Shown: positions 10,218-19,278, counted from the stretch's first letter. The stretch: DNA of 64,000 nt from Fodinibius sediminis (GCF_900182555.1 NZ_FXTH01000010.1:112819-176818); one strand, 5' to 3'. Program-made: numbers and translations. The notes: a model not told the origin generated them from the letters alone.

Positions 10218-10892
10218 TTGGATCGGATATCAGTGGATAAAAGTGGTAAGGCGCCTCATCGCAGCGGGTACGGCGCGGCCCGGCTGATCTCTGACCTGAT
10301 GAATCCCTTGCTGTTTCCTCCAGTCATGCTGGCGGTTACCGGCTGGTTACTTGGTCTTTCAACGGTCGCCATCGGCTCCCTGTTTGGCTTTGCCCTTCTT
10401 TTCTATTCCTTCATACCGCTGGCCAGCACCCTGTACCTGTACCGTTCCAAGCGAATCCGCTCGCTCGACCTACCGGACCGGAAAACCAGGAACCCGCTCT
10501 ATCTGTGTTCGATCCTCAGCGCCCTTGCTGCTGTTGCTCTCAGCTTGGCAGCGGGTGTCCTCATCCCCACGGGTGTGCTGGTAATTACCATGGTGTACCT
10601 CCTGAACCTCATTGCCGGCTACCTCATCAATCTGCGTTGGAAGATGAGCATGCATGCCGCCGGCCTGGCCACTTCCGGAGCCATCCTTTTCTGCTTCTCC
10701 CTGCTCCCGTTCTACCCCTTTTCCCTCACCGCTGGTATTTTATCCTTAATAATCCTTTTGCTACTTTTACCTGTAACGATCTGGGCACGGTACCGCCTGA
10801 GTGTCCACTCGCTGCCCGAACTGTTTGGAGGCACAGCAGCCGGCCTGCTGTTAACTACAATTGAATTGGTTCTGCTCAACAACCTGTGGTGA
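10218..10892 (+). CDS. PAP2-like integral membrane protein
   Basis: A 224-residue protein with about six hydrophobic helices. The C-terminal half carries a pattern like the PAP2 phosphatase core: SMHAAGLATSGAI followed by WARYRLSVHSLPELFGG, where the histidines would be catalytic. The classical N-terminal KxxxxxxRP motif is weak; LDLPDRKTRNP is the nearest match. It is therefore PAP2-related, with phosphatase activity unproven. The start is a TTG at 10218, supported by AGAGAGGA just upstream. It lies 18 bases after proS, and its stop is 4 bases before the start of the NnrDE gene. Confidence 0.7.
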   Translation: MDRISVDKSGKAPHRSGYGAARLISDLMNPLLFPPVMLAVTGWLLGLSTVAIGSLFGFALLFYSFIPLASTLYLYRSKRIRSLDLPDRKTRNPLYLCSILSALAAVALSLAAGVLIPTGVLVITMVYLLNLIAGYLINLRWKMSMHAAGLATSGAILFCFSLLPFYPFSLTAGILSLIILLLLLPVTIWARYRLSVHSLPELFGGTAAGLLLTTIELVLLNNLW

Positions 10893-10896
10893 TATC

Positions 10897-12405
10897 ATGC
10901 TGAATGCTACCCTGCCGCACTACCTGTTTACTGCATCCCAAAGCCGGGAGATTGACCGGCGCACCATTGAAGAAACCGGTATGGACGGCTTTACACTGAT
11001 GGAGATCGCAGGCTTATCGGCTGCCAAACACCTGCTCGGCAGCGATATTAACCTCTCCCATGGCGTGTACCTGTGTGGAAAAGGCAATAATGGCGGTGAT
11101 GCCATGGTGGTGGCCCGCTACCTCCTCCAGAACGAGATTGCAGCCACCCTCGTTTTCCTGAGTGGAACCGACAACCTCTCCCCCGACGCCCAGCGAAACC
11201 TCGAACTGCTGCAGCAATTCGACGATCATCATCGTATTGAGGTGTACGAAAGCTGGGACACCCTTGAACAGACAGAGCATTGGGACTTTATTATTGACGG
11301 CATGCTGGGCACCGGCCTCGACAGCAACCTGCGTGGTGATTACCTGGAGGCCGTTCACTGGGCCAACGAACAGGACCTACCGGTAGCTTCCATGGACATT
11401 CCGACGGGTCTGCATGCCGATACAGGACAGCTGATGGGGGCCTGCATCGAAGCTGACTATACCTTTGCTTTCGGGGGACGCAAACAGGGACTCTATTTGG
11501 AAGAGGGGCCCTTTCAAACCGGTTCCGTCCTCTACTGTGAACTTCCATTTCCCAATTCATATAAAGCACGCTGCGATACCTTTCTGCTCGATGAATCCTG
11601 GGTTTCCCTGGAACAGGCGCGCCCGGGCCGACACAAATACGCCTCCGGCGTACTCTATCTCATTGCCGGCTCCGAAGGACTTACCGGTGCCGCCATGCTG
11701 GCGGCACGCAGTGCCTGGGCCGAGGGACTCGGGGCTGTAATCCTGGTTTGTCCCCGTGGACTGCTGCCTGTTTACGAGATCGGTCTTCCCTCCATCATCA
11801 AAAAAGCTGTCGGCAATAAATCCGATGATTTTTTCAAACCGGACCACCTGCCCGAGGTGCTGGACATCCTCGAGGAAAAAGAGGGAGCCGTATTGCTTGG
11901 GCCGGGCATCGGGCGACAGGACGATACGGTTGCCTTCATAAACCGGTTTCTCCCGCGCAATCCCCGGAATACCGTCATCGATGCCGACGGGCTCTGGGCC
12001 CTTGCACAGTGGGAGCAGTGGGAGAAACCCCGCGGCAGCCAGTGGATATTGACTCCCCATCCGGGCGAGCTGTCGCGTTTTTCTGATAAGCCGATTAAAT
12101 CAGATGCCCATCGCCTTCATTTTGTCCGGAACTTTTCATCGCGCCGGCAATTGACTATACTTTCGAAAGGGATGCCCGGAATTATCGGAACGTCATCAGG
12201 AGAATGCTATTTAACCAACTATGATACCCGGTATTTTTCCCGCGCCGGCAGCGGCGACGTCTTAGCCGGCAAAGTCGGGGCTTCCCTGGCACGCGGCCGT
12301 GCACCGGATGCCAGCTGTGCCGAAGGGCTGCTTAGAGGCAAGAAAAAACTGGATCACTACTTAACGAACGCAGACGATTTACCAGAACCGAGAGATTTTA
12401 TATGA
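10897..12405 (+). CDS. nnrD: Bifunctional NAD(P)H-hydrate epimerase / ADP-dependent NAD(P)H-hydrate dehydratase
   Basis: A 502-residue repair enzyme that returns damaged hydrated NAD(P)H to the active cofactor. The N-terminal YjeF epimerase domain (about 1-215) has GKGNNGGDAMVVARYL, GMLGTGLDSNLRGDYLEAV and DIPTGLHADTG. The C-terminal ribokinase-like dehydratase domain (about 225-495) has GSEGLTGAAMLAARSAWAEG, LLGPGIGRQDD, LTPHPGELSRF and the phosphate-binding SRAGSGDVLAGKVG. The start is the ATG at 10897, which replaces a TTG 12 codons earlier that would overlap the previous gene. Its stop overlaps the vanZ start by four bases (ATGA), suggesting translational coupling. Confidence 0.96.
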   Translation: MLNATLPHYLFTASQSREIDRRTIEETGMDGFTLMEIAGLSAAKHLLGSDINLSHGVYLCGKGNNGGDAMVVARYLLQNEIAATLVFLSGTDNLSPDAQRNLELLQQFDDHHRIEVYESWDTLEQTEHWDFIIDGMLGTGLDSNLRGDYLEAVHWANEQDLPVASMDIPTGLHADTGQLMGACIEADYTFAFGGRKQGLYLEEGPFQTGSVLYCELPFPNSYKARCDTFLLDESWVSLEQARPGRHKYASGVLYLIAGSEGLTGAAMLAARSAWAEGLGAVILVCPRGLLPVYEIGLPSIIKKAVGNKSDDFFKPDHLPEVLDILEEKEGAVLLGPGIGRQDDTVAFINRFLPRNPRNTVIDADGLWALAQWEQWEKPRGSQWILTPHPGELSRFSDKPIKSDAHRLHFVRNFSSRRQLTILSKGMPGIIGTSSGECYLTNYDTRYFSRAGSGDVLAGKVGASLARGRAPDASCAEGLLRGKKKLDHYLTNADDLPEPRDFI

Positions 12406-12797
12406 ATTCCAACCCTTTCTATTCCTTCCTGTCGGACCGCAGCTACCTGTTGACGTCTGCTATTGCCATCTTAACAATTGTAACCCTGCTCTTGACCCTT
12501 CTGCCCGCAGAAACGTTTTCACAGAACGAAATCTGGAGCTATGACAAGGTTGGCCACCTGCTAATCTTCGGCACCTGGACCCTGCTGCTCGGCCTCAACC
12601 ATAGCATCAGCCGGGCGGGCAACACGAATTTATGGATCATCTTCCTGCTCGGTATTTCCTTCGGCATTATCATCGAGATCCTGCAATACAGCCTGCCCAG
12701 CCTCAACCGCCATGCGGATGTTTATGATGTCGTATTCGATACGATTGGCTGCCTGCTCGCCCTCGGCGTGCTGAAAATAATCATTCCCAAAAAATAA
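12402..12797 (+). CDS. VanZ-family membrane protein
   Basis: A 131-residue protein with four predicted membrane helices. The family's signature acidic and histidine residues are seen in YDKVGHLLIFGTW, IIIEILQYSLPSLNRHADVY and DVVFDTIGCLLA. The family is named after a glycopeptide-resistance accessory gene, but most chromosomal members have no known role. It is translationally coupled to the NnrDE gene upstream. There is no sign of a resistance cluster here. Confidence 0.88.
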   Translation: MNSNPFYSFLSDRSYLLTSAIAILTIVTLLLTLLPAETFSQNEIWSYDKVGHLLIFGTWTLLLGLNHSISRAGNTNLWIIFLLGISFGIIIEILQYSLPSLNRHADVYDVVFDTIGCLLALGVLKIIIPKK

Positions 12798-12868
12798 ATT
12801 ACTCTTTCTTGATTCCCTTCATAATACATTTTTACTTACTATTAATTTAGTATTAATAAGTTAATATT

Positions 12869-13455
12869 ATGATTGTATACCGAAAAGAACCATCTATCGT
12901 CCTGAAAACCATTATACTATCTTCCTGCAGGTAGCCTCCATAATCATCCTCCTGGGTTTCATCTTCATTGCCAGCATGGATATCAGGTCAAGCCGGCAGG
13001 AGGCAAATCTTGTCCAGGAGCAGGAAATAGTACAGATGGGGGGGAGATCGTCCAGACCCGCCAGTCCGAAAATACTGGTGGAAGTGCCCGACGATGATAT
13101 TATCGAGGGCCGGGCGATCAACCTTGATGCGGCTCTCAGTCTGAATGAACCCCTCGAAATGCCCCCTCTGCTGGAGAAGAGGATGAGGAAAATTTCTTTA
13201 TCGCTGTGCAGCATATGGCCAAAATGAAGGGCGGCCAGAAATGGCTTTATGAACGGTTAAAGTACCCGGATCGGGCGCGAAAAGCAGGTCTTGAAGGACG
13301 GGTGAGGGTACAATTTATCGTAACTGGGAAGGGCGATGTGGAAGACGCCCGGTTCATTCGCGGCATCGGCGGCGGGTGACAAGGCGACGCTGGATGTCAT
13401 CCGGAAAACCTTCTTCTCACCGGGATATCAGCCCGGCAAGACCGTTCGGGCATAA
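12869..13455 (+). pseudogene. Decayed TonB energy-transducer gene
   Basis: This stretch is a broken copy of the two TonB genes that follow. The frame from the ATG at 12869 stops after 21 codons. Similarity resumes in another frame as SIIILLGFIFIASMDIRSS then EANLVQEQEIVQM. It shifts near 13040, continues as EVPDDDIIEG and NLDAALSLNEPLEMPP, shifts again near 13180 (EENFFIAVQHM), runs through RARKAGLEGRVRVQFIVTG and FIRGIGGG, then shifts near 13377 to DKATLDVIRKTFFSPG and ends at a TAA. Residues aligned to the intact paralogs are diverged, and the PPPPPKPQ segment is lost. At least four frame breaks mean no functional product. Confidence 0.9.
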
Positions 13456-13639
13456 ATAGCCACGCCGTCTCTTTCGACTCAGAAAACAGCTGATAAATCA
13501 CGATGGGCTATGAGAGACTGTCAGCAGCAAGTGTTAAAAAAACAATCAATTTTATTTGCTTTAAATATCTAATTATTTAAATTATAAACATAACTAATTT
13601 AAACAGAGCAATTATGAACGTTTAATTCCAAAATGAATT

Positions 13640-14308
13640 ATGCCTCAGAAAAATAGCAGAAAAAAGCCTGAAGCAGACCTTCGCAAGTATTACACACTCT
13701 TCTGGGAGGTGGGTATGATTGTTGCGTTGTTACTTTTTATTGTAGCGATGAAGGTTGATTTCAGGTCGGAACAAGAAGAAGTGAATCTTATTCAGGAGCA
13801 GGAAGTGGTGGAAATGGAAGAAGTTATCCAGACTCAACAGCAAGAGCAGCCGCCGCCCCCGCCCAAGCCGCAGGTTCCCGTTGAAGTACCCAACGATGAA
13901 ATTATAGAAGATCAGGAGATCAACCTTGATGCGGATCTCAGTCTGAATGAACCCCTCGAAATGCCGCCCCCTCCGGCCGCTGAAGAAGAAGAGGACAGTG
14001 AAGAAGATTTCTTTGTCGCTGTTGAGCAGATGCCGGAACTGATTGGCGGTCTTGCTGAGCTGCAGGGCAAGATTAACTACCCTGAACGAGCGCGTCGTGC
14101 CGGTATTGAAGGCCGCGTGATTGTTCAGTTTATTGTAACTGAAGATGGCTCCGTGGAAGATCCGAAAGTGATCCGCGGCATCGGCGGGGGATGTGATGAA
14201 GAGGCCCTTCGCGTTGTTCGACAGGCTAAATTCAAGCCCGGACGGCAGCGTGGAAACCCTGTTCGCGTGCAGTACAGCCTGCCCATTATCTATCGCCTGC
14301 AGAATTAA
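13640..14308 (+). CDS. tonB: Energy transducer TonB (copy 1)
   Basis: A 222-residue periplasm-spanning protein that couples the ExbB/ExbD proton motor to outer-membrane receptors such as SusC. It has one membrane anchor (about 22-42, VGMIVALLLFIVAMKV), a glutamate/glutamine-rich segment, the proline run QPPPPPKPQVP, an acidic stretch EEEEDSEEDFF, and a C-terminal TonB domain (about 135-222) with INYPERARRAGIEGRVIVQ and VRVQYSLPIIYRLQN. It carries Cys in GGGCDEEAL where copy 2 has Ala. There is little Shine-Dalgarno sequence before the ATG. No exbB/exbD lie nearby. Confidence 0.95.
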   Translation: MPQKNSRKKPEADLRKYYTLFWEVGMIVALLLFIVAMKVDFRSEQEEVNLIQEQEVVEMEEVIQTQQQEQPPPPPKPQVPVEVPNDEIIEDQEINLDADLSLNEPLEMPPPPAAEEEEDSEEDFFVAVEQMPELIGGLAELQGKINYPERARRAGIEGRVIVQFIVTEDGSVEDPKVIRGIGGGCDEEALRVVRQAKFKPGRQRGNPVRVQYSLPIIYRLQN

Positions 14309-14332
14309 CAGCCACTTATTTTAAAACTACTG

Positions 14333-14364
14333 GGACCTGCTTTAGCGGCAGGTCCTTTTTTTTT
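14333..14364 (+). terminator. Terminator of TonB copy 1
   Basis: GGACCTGC (14333-14340) pairs with GCAGGTCC (14348-14355) around a 7-base loop, followed by nine T. It lies 24 bases after the stop. The stem is the same as in the terminator after TonB copy 2. Confidence 0.93.
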
Positions 14365-14562
14365 GGAGGCCATCATCCGACCGCGAACATGTTGCTCCAC
14401 ATCCCCTTCTCCCTTTTCATTTATTTCTCTATCCACCCCTAAATAAATTTCAAGAAAATAAATCCCCGCCTTTTTAGTTAAGAAATTAGAGATTTTGCAT
14501 AATTATTTGTTTCATTAGCTAAACTCGAAAGAAAATTTCCCTAATACAACGCGGAGGTAATC

Positions 14563-15222
14563 ATGCGTTACGAAAGAAAAAAACCTAAATCCGACTTAAG
14601 AAAGTACTATACAGTTTTTCTTCAGCTGGGGCTTGTCGCTGTATTGCTGCTATTTATCGTGGCTATGAAGGTCGACTTCAGATCTGAACAACAAGATGTA
14701 AATTTGATCGAAGAGCAGGAAGTGGTGGAAATGGAAGAAGTAGTCCAGACCCAGCAGCAGGAACAACCACCGCCTCCGCCCAAGCCGCAGGTTCCCGTTG
14801 AGGTGCCCAACGATGAAATTATCGAAGACCAGGATATTAACCTGGACGCCGACATGAACATGAACGAACCGCTTGACATGCCTCCTCCCCCGGAAGAAGA
14901 GGAAGAAGAGGAAGAAGAAGACTTTTTTGTCGCTGTTGAGCAGATGCCGGAACTGATCGGCGGTCTTGCTGAGCTGCAGGGAAAGATCAATTACCCTGAA
15001 CGAGCGCGTCGTGCCGGCATCGAGGGACGGGTAATTATCCAGTTTATTGTAACCGAAAACGGTAATGTGGAAGACCCGAAAGTCATTCGCGGCATCGGCG
15101 GCGGCGCTGACGAGGAGGCTCTTCGCGTAGTTCGACAGGCAAAATTCAAGCCCGGACGACAACGTGGAAATCCTGTTCGCGTGCAGTACAGCCTGCCCAT
15201 TATTTTCCGTCTCCAGAACTAA
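14563..15222 (+). CDS. tonB: Energy transducer TonB (copy 2)
   Basis: A 219-residue paralog of copy 1 with the same layout: short basic N terminus, one membrane helix (about 22-42), QEQPPPPPKPQVPVEVP, an acidic block (EEEEEEEEEEDFFVAVEQM) and a TonB C-terminal domain ending VQYSLPIIFRLQN. From FFVAVEQMPELIGG onward the two proteins are almost identical, so the duplication is recent or kept alike by gene conversion. A good ribosome-binding site (GCGGAGG) precedes the ATG, unlike copy 1. It has its own terminator and is probably transcribed separately. Confidence 0.95.
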   Translation: MRYERKKPKSDLRKYYTVFLQLGLVAVLLLFIVAMKVDFRSEQQDVNLIEEQEVVEMEEVVQTQQQEQPPPPPKPQVPVEVPNDEIIEDQDINLDADMNMNEPLDMPPPPEEEEEEEEEDFFVAVEQMPELIGGLAELQGKINYPERARRAGIEGRVIIQFIVTENGNVEDPKVIRGIGGGADEEALRVVRQAKFKPGRQRGNPVRVQYSLPIIFRLQN

Positions 15223-15237
15223 TACAAACACTTTACA

Positions 15238-15276
15238 ATAAAAAAGGACCTGCCCTACCGGCAGGTCCTTTTTTAT
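15238..15276. terminator. Bidirectional terminator between TonB copy 2 and NUDIX gene
   Basis: GGACCTGCC (15246-15254) and GGCAGGTCC (15259-15267) form a 9-bp stem with a 4-base loop. There are T residues on the plus-strand side and an A run on the other side, so it can end both the TonB transcript and the convergent NUDIX operon. Confidence 0.9.
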
Positions 15277-15309
15277 ATTGGTCATAAATCGGGTGAGACA
15301 ATCAAAATC

Positions 15310-15729
15310 CTATAACGCCTCAACAGCATCCAGTACTTCCAGCAAATTTGGATATCCCACCTTGTGTTTGGCTTCGGTCAGCGAATGCCAGGCGACCTTC
15401 TGTATGCCCTCCCGACGCTCGGGCGTGAATGACACTTCACTTTCTGCAAGTTGCATAGCAAACCAATGGGTGGTCTTCCCAAACAAGACACCATCCTGTC
15501 GATATTCGTGATAGGTATCGACCAGGGGTGATAGGATTTCGGGGAGCGAGGAAATACCAATTTCCTCGGCCACCTCGCGCACAGCACACGCCTCAACACT
15601 CTCATCCTCTTCACGCTTGCCCTTGGGAAGATCCCAAACCCCCCGGCGAAATATCAGCAATACCTCGGGATCCGCCTTGCCGGCCTTGTACCGTATCAGA
15701 ACACCTCCTGCTGCTGTTACTTTCTGCAA
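15310..15729 (-). CDS. NUDIX hydrolase
   Basis: A 139-residue pyrophosphohydrolase of nucleoside-diphosphate-linked compounds. The full Nudix box GX5EX7REUXEEXGU is present as GKREEDE followed by REVAEEIGI, preceded by RGVWDLPKGK, so the metal-binding glutamates are intact. The N terminus AAGGVLIRYKAGKADPEVLL is usual. The substrate is not predictable. It ends two bases from the DUF1844 gene upstream and shares its strand, so the two form one operon. Confidence 0.93.
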   Translation of the reverse strand: MQKVTAAGGVLIRYKAGKADPEVLLIFRRGVWDLPKGKREEDESVEACAVREVAEEIGISSLPEILSPLVDTYHEYRQDGVLFGKTTHWFAMQLAESEVSFTPERREGIQKVAWHSLTEAKHKVGYPNLLEVLDAVEAL

Positions 15730-15731
15730 GG

Positions 15732-16046
15732 TTACTCCTGCTCCTCTTCCGCATCCTTCCCCGCTTCGTCGGCATAATTCATCCGCAGGTTGTTCAAAGT
15801 TTCGGCCAAATAGTTGTTGAGCTCTTTGGGAAGATTCCCCTCGGTATACTTCTGCAGCATCAAAAGGGTGTCTATGGCAAATTTCGCTGATTTCAGTTCA
15901 CGCTCGACGTTACCGGTATTGGGGTTCTCAATCTTGCCCATTCCCATCATCGCTATCTGCTGATGCTGCTGTACAAGCATCATAAACAGCAACTGTTGCT
16001 GCTGTTCTTCCGAGAGATTCTCTTTGTCCATATTTATTTGATCCAT
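15732..16046 (-). CDS. DUF1844-family protein
   Basis: A 104-residue small acidic protein. The family pattern is seen in LLFMMLVQQHQQIAMMGMGK, ELKSAKFAIDTLLMLQKYTE and NYLAETLNNLRMNYADEAGK, followed by an acidic tail EDAEEEQE-like. Function is unknown in the family. An internal Met at residue 6 (16031) is an alternative start. It is the first gene of a two-gene operon with the NUDIX hydrolase. Confidence 0.85.
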   Translation of the reverse strand: MDQINMDKENLSEEQQQQLLFMMLVQQHQQIAMMGMGKIENPNTGNVERELKSAKFAIDTLLMLQKYTEGNLPKELNNYLAETLNNLRMNYADEAGKDAEEEQE

Positions 16047-16188
16047 AAACTACCGTAATCTCTTTTAACTATGATTAGTTTGAATCACATCGAAGCCAAT
16101 CAAATTTGTAATTATTCCAATCATTCGATATCGTACTTCGATGTTGTATTGCAATTGAAATAGCAAAGATAAATTAATAATAAGAGTC

Positions 16189-16797
16189 ATGAAATATTTT
16201 TTAATGATATGCTCGTTCCTGCTGTTGAGCATTCCCGCAAAAGCACAGGAATTCAAACCGCTGTTTAATGGAGAAGACCTCTCGGGTTGGACGGAACATG
16301 GCACCGAACGGTGGTATGTAGAAGACGGAGAACTCATTTGTGAGAGTGGGCCTGACAAAGAATACGGCTATCTCAGGACGAATGAAACTTACAAGGACTT
16401 TATACTCACTCTCGACTTCAAGCAGGAATCCAACGGCAACAGCGGTGTTTTCATACGTTCGAATCTGGAGGGTACCAAAATAAGCGGCTGGCAGGTTGAA
16501 GTTGCTCCCATGGGTTCGCACACCGGAGGTATCTATGAATCGTACGGAAGGGGATGGCTCATCCAGCCCAGCCCGGAAGACGAGAAAGCCCTCAAACCCG
16601 ATGATTGGAACCATATGAAAATCCGGGTGGAAGGAGATGAAGTTACCAGCTGGCTGAATGGTACGCAGATGGTTCACCTGGAAGACGAAAAAATCGGGGA
16701 GGGCACCGGCTCCATTGCCCTTCAGATCCATTCCGCCACGCCCGGAAATGAAGTAAAGGTCCGATGGAAAAACCTGCGCATTCACGTCTTAGACTAA
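16189..16797 (+). CDS. DUF1080 (3-keto-disaccharide hydrolase-like) secreted protein
   Basis: A 202-residue protein with a signal peptide (MKYFLMICSFLLLSIPAKAQ, cleavage after about 20). The concanavalin-like DUF1080 fold follows: FKPLFNGEDLSGWTEHG, LTLDFKQESNGNSGVFIRSN, GIYESYGRGWL, DDWNHMKIRVEGDEVTSWLN and GSIALQIHS. Some family members cleave 3-keto-glycosides, and others are carbohydrate-binding. It is expected in the periplasm or on the surface. It stands alone between divergent and downstream units. Confidence 0.92.
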   Translation: MKYFLMICSFLLLSIPAKAQEFKPLFNGEDLSGWTEHGTERWYVEDGELICESGPDKEYGYLRTNETYKDFILTLDFKQESNGNSGVFIRSNLEGTKISGWQVEVAPMGSHTGGIYESYGRGWLIQPSPEDEKALKPDDWNHMKIRVEGDEVTSWLNGTQMVHLEDEKIGEGTGSIALQIHSATPGNEVKVRWKNLRIHVLD

Positions 16798-16831
16798 AAT
16801 ATCAGTTATAAACAGCTGCGAGCAGGTATGC

Positions 16832-16880
16832 GGGGATAAAGAGGGGCGGGAAGATTTCAGCCGGCCGCTTTTTTATCCCC
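16832..16880 (+). terminator. Probable terminator after DUF1080 gene
   Basis: GGGGATAAA (16832-16840) pairs with TTTATCCCC (16872-16880), and an inner partly paired GC-rich arm is followed by a T run at 16869-16874. The geometry is not canonical, but the position 35 bases after the stop fits a terminator. Confidence 0.5.
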
Positions 16881-16967
16881 ATTTGCATTTTAATTATTGC
16901 CGTCAATCAAGTACCTTTGTTAGCTGTTTTATTACAACAATATTCAACCGTATATCATACCAATCGA

Positions 16968-18176
16968 ATGGCCCATTTGCACCCTTTTAAGGCATGGCGG
17001 CCTACTCCCCGGGATGTAGAGGAGATCGCCTGTGTGCCCTATGATGTTATCAATGTCGATGAAGCGCGAACTCTGGCGGAAGGAAAGCCCAATAGTTTCC
17101 TGCATGTTATTCGTCCAGAGATTGATCTCCCTGAAGATACCGACCCCTACAATGATGCGGTCTATGAGAAGGGCGCTGAGAATCTAACCCAGTTGCTTTC
17201 CAAGGATATCCTGCAGCAGGAGGATGAGGCGTGCATCTACATCTATCGTCTTATCTGGAAGGGACGAAAACAGACCGGTATTTTCAGCTGCGTTTCGGTC
17301 CAGGATTATGATAATGAAGTCATCCTGAAGCATGAGTTGACCCGTCCAACCAAAGAAGATGACCGTACCCGTCATATCCTAACCCAGCAGGCCCATGCTG
17401 AACCCGTCATGATCACCTTCAAGGATGACGAGTCAACCCAGAAACTTATAGATGAGGCAGTCAAGGAAGATCCGCTGTATGACTTCGCCGCTTCCGACGG
17501 CGTGACCCACAAACTGTGGAAAGTAGAAGAAACAGCCCCCTTTGAAAAAGCTTTTGAGGATATTCCCAAACTGTATATTGCTGACGGTCACCACCGCTGC
17601 AAGAGTGCCTCCCGGGCCGCCGCGGAAGAACGTCAGAACAATGACAATCACACGGGATCCGAAGAATATAATTTCTTCCCCGCCGTGGTCTTCCCGATGT
17701 CGGATATGCATATTATGGCCTACAACCGGGTTGTGCATTCCGTGCCGGAGGGATTTCTGGACCAGCTCAATGAGAAATTTGATCTCCGCGCCGGGGCAGA
17801 CCCTGAACCATCCTCCAAAGGAGACTTGTCTATCTATATTGACGGGCAGTGGTATGGAACCACCCTGCCGATTGCTGACAACCCAAACAGTGTAGAGAAA
17901 CTGGACGTACACCGGCTGCAGGAATTCCTGCTTGATCCCCTGCTCGGTATTACGGATCCCCGTCGCGACAAGAATATCTCCTTTGTAGGCGGTATCCGGG
18001 GAACGCAAGAGCTGGAGCAGCTCGTTGATGGCGGAAAGGTTGACATGGCTGTAAGCATGTATCCCACAAGTATTGAAGAACTAATCAATGTATCTGACGA
18101 GGGGCTGCTTATGCCTCCGAAGTCAACATGGTTTGAACCCAAATTACGATCCGGACTTCTTGTCCACACTTTTTAA
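16968..18176 (+). CDS. DUF1015-family protein next to serC
   Basis: A 402-residue protein. The start at 16968 gives the family N terminus MAHLHPFKAWRPTPRDVEEI; a TTG 17 codons earlier is less likely. Family features are IACVPYDVINVDEARTLAEG, IYRLIWKGRKQTGIFSCVS, KLYIADGHHRCKSASRAA (the conserved DGHHR motif), NFFPAVVFPMSDMHIMAYNR and the C-terminal MPPKSTWFEPKLRSGLL. Function is not established. Its stop is 22 bases before serC, and from memory DUF1015 genes often sit with serC/serA in Bacteroidota, which suggests a role linked to serine metabolism. Confidence 0.9.
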   Translation: MAHLHPFKAWRPTPRDVEEIACVPYDVINVDEARTLAEGKPNSFLHVIRPEIDLPEDTDPYNDAVYEKGAENLTQLLSKDILQQEDEACIYIYRLIWKGRKQTGIFSCVSVQDYDNEVILKHELTRPTKEDDRTRHILTQQAHAEPVMITFKDDESTQKLIDEAVKEDPLYDFAASDGVTHKLWKVEETAPFEKAFEDIPKLYIADGHHRCKSASRAAAEERQNNDNHTGSEEYNFFPAVVFPMSDMHIMAYNRVVHSVPEGFLDQLNEKFDLRAGADPEPSSKGDLSIYIDGQWYGTTLPIADNPNSVEKLDVHRLQEFLLDPLLGITDPRRDKNISFVGGIRGTQELEQLVDGGKVDMAVSMYPTSIEELINVSDEGLLMPPKSTWFEPKLRSGLLVHTF

Positions 18177-18198
18177 TCCAACAAAGACTCTTTCTATT

Positions 18199-19278
18199 AT
18201 GAATCGTGTTCACAATTTTAGCGCAGGTCCTGCTATCTTGCCGGTAGAGGTCCTTGAGAAAGCAACAGAAGGATTGCTTGAATATCAAAACAAAGGCCGG
18301 TCCATTGCTGAAATGAGCCACCGGAGCGCCGAATATGAAGCCATTGACCAGCAGGCTAAAACACGCCTCACCGAACTTCTTGGACTGGGTGACGATTTTG
18401 AAATTATGTTCCTGCAAGGCGGTGCCAGCTCACAATTTATGATGACGCCCTACAACTTCCTTCGCGAAGACCAGACCGCCGACTATATTGATACCGGTCG
18501 ATGGTCCAACAAGGCCATTAAAGAGGCGAAGCTTTTTGGAAATGTGCACCGTCCCTACAGCAGCAGTGACACCGGCTATGACCGGGTTCCCGGCGATGAT
18601 GAGCTTGAACTGAGTGCCAATCCCGTCTATGTGCATTTCACTTCCAACAATACCGTCGCCGGTACGCAGTTTGCCACGGATCCGGAAACCAATGGCGTAC
18701 CCCTCGTTTGCGATGCCTCTTCGGATTTTCTTTCCAAGCCTATCGATGTTTCGAAATACGGTATTATTTATGCCGGTGCCCAGAAGAATGTAGGACCGGC
18801 CGGCGTAACCATTGTCATCATCCGAAAGGATTTCCTGGCCCAAGCCGATACCGAGAATGTGCCGACTATCCTGCAGTATCAGACCCATGCAGAAAAGATT
18901 TTCAACACCCCTCCGGTCTTTAATGTCTACATGGTCAATCTGGTACTGGAGTGGATCCAGGAAAAAGGCGGCCTGTCCTACTTCAAAAAGTACAACCAGG
19001 AAAAAGCCGCCCTGGTCTACGATGAGATAGACAGGGATGATTTCTATCGCGGAGCAGTCCAGAAAGATTCCCGGTCACTGATGAACGTGACCTTTCGCCT
19101 ACCCTCGGAAGAGCTTGAACAGCAGTTCCTGGAAGAAGCTGAAAAGATTGACCTCTATACCCTCAAAGGTCACCGAAGCGTGGGCGGTATCCGCGCCAGC
19201 ATCTACAATGCATGTCCGCGTGAAAGCGTCGAAACGCTGGTCAATTTTATGGCTGACTTCCGCTCCAACAACGGCTGA
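18199..19278 (+). CDS. serC: Phosphoserine aminotransferase
   Basis: A 359-residue PLP enzyme that converts 3-phosphohydroxypyruvate and glutamate to phosphoserine in serine synthesis, and can serve pyridoxine synthesis. The start at 18199 gives MNRVHNFSAGPAILPVEVLE, the standard N terminus. Seen are GKGRSIAEMSHRS-like RSIAEMSHRSAEYEAI, MFLQGGASSQFMM, the PLP-lysine region YGIIYAGAQKNVGPAGV, and the C-terminal LKGHRSVGGIRASIYNACP. It is cotranscribed with the DUF1015 gene. No serA or serB is present in the window. Confidence 0.97.
   Translation: MNRVHNFSAGPAILPVEVLEKATEGLLEYQNKGRSIAEMSHRSAEYEAIDQQAKTRLTELLGLGDDFEIMFLQGGASSQFMMTPYNFLREDQTADYIDTGRWSNKAIKEAKLFGNVHRPYSSSDTGYDRVPGDDELELSANPVYVHFTSNNTVAGTQFATDPETNGVPLVCDASSDFLSKPIDVSKYGIIYAGAQKNVGPAGVTIVIIRKDFLAQADTENVPTILQYQTHAEKIFNTPPVFNVYMVNLVLEWIQEKGGLSYFKKYNQEKAALVYDEIDRDDFYRGAVQKDSRSLMNVTFRLPSEELEQQFLEEAEKIDLYTLKGHRSVGGIRASIYNACPRESVETLVNFMADFRSNNG

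Noticed and set aside
12838..12858. A/T-rich inverted repeat before the TonB pseudogene
   Set aside because: Too short and too A/T-rich to separate from chance.
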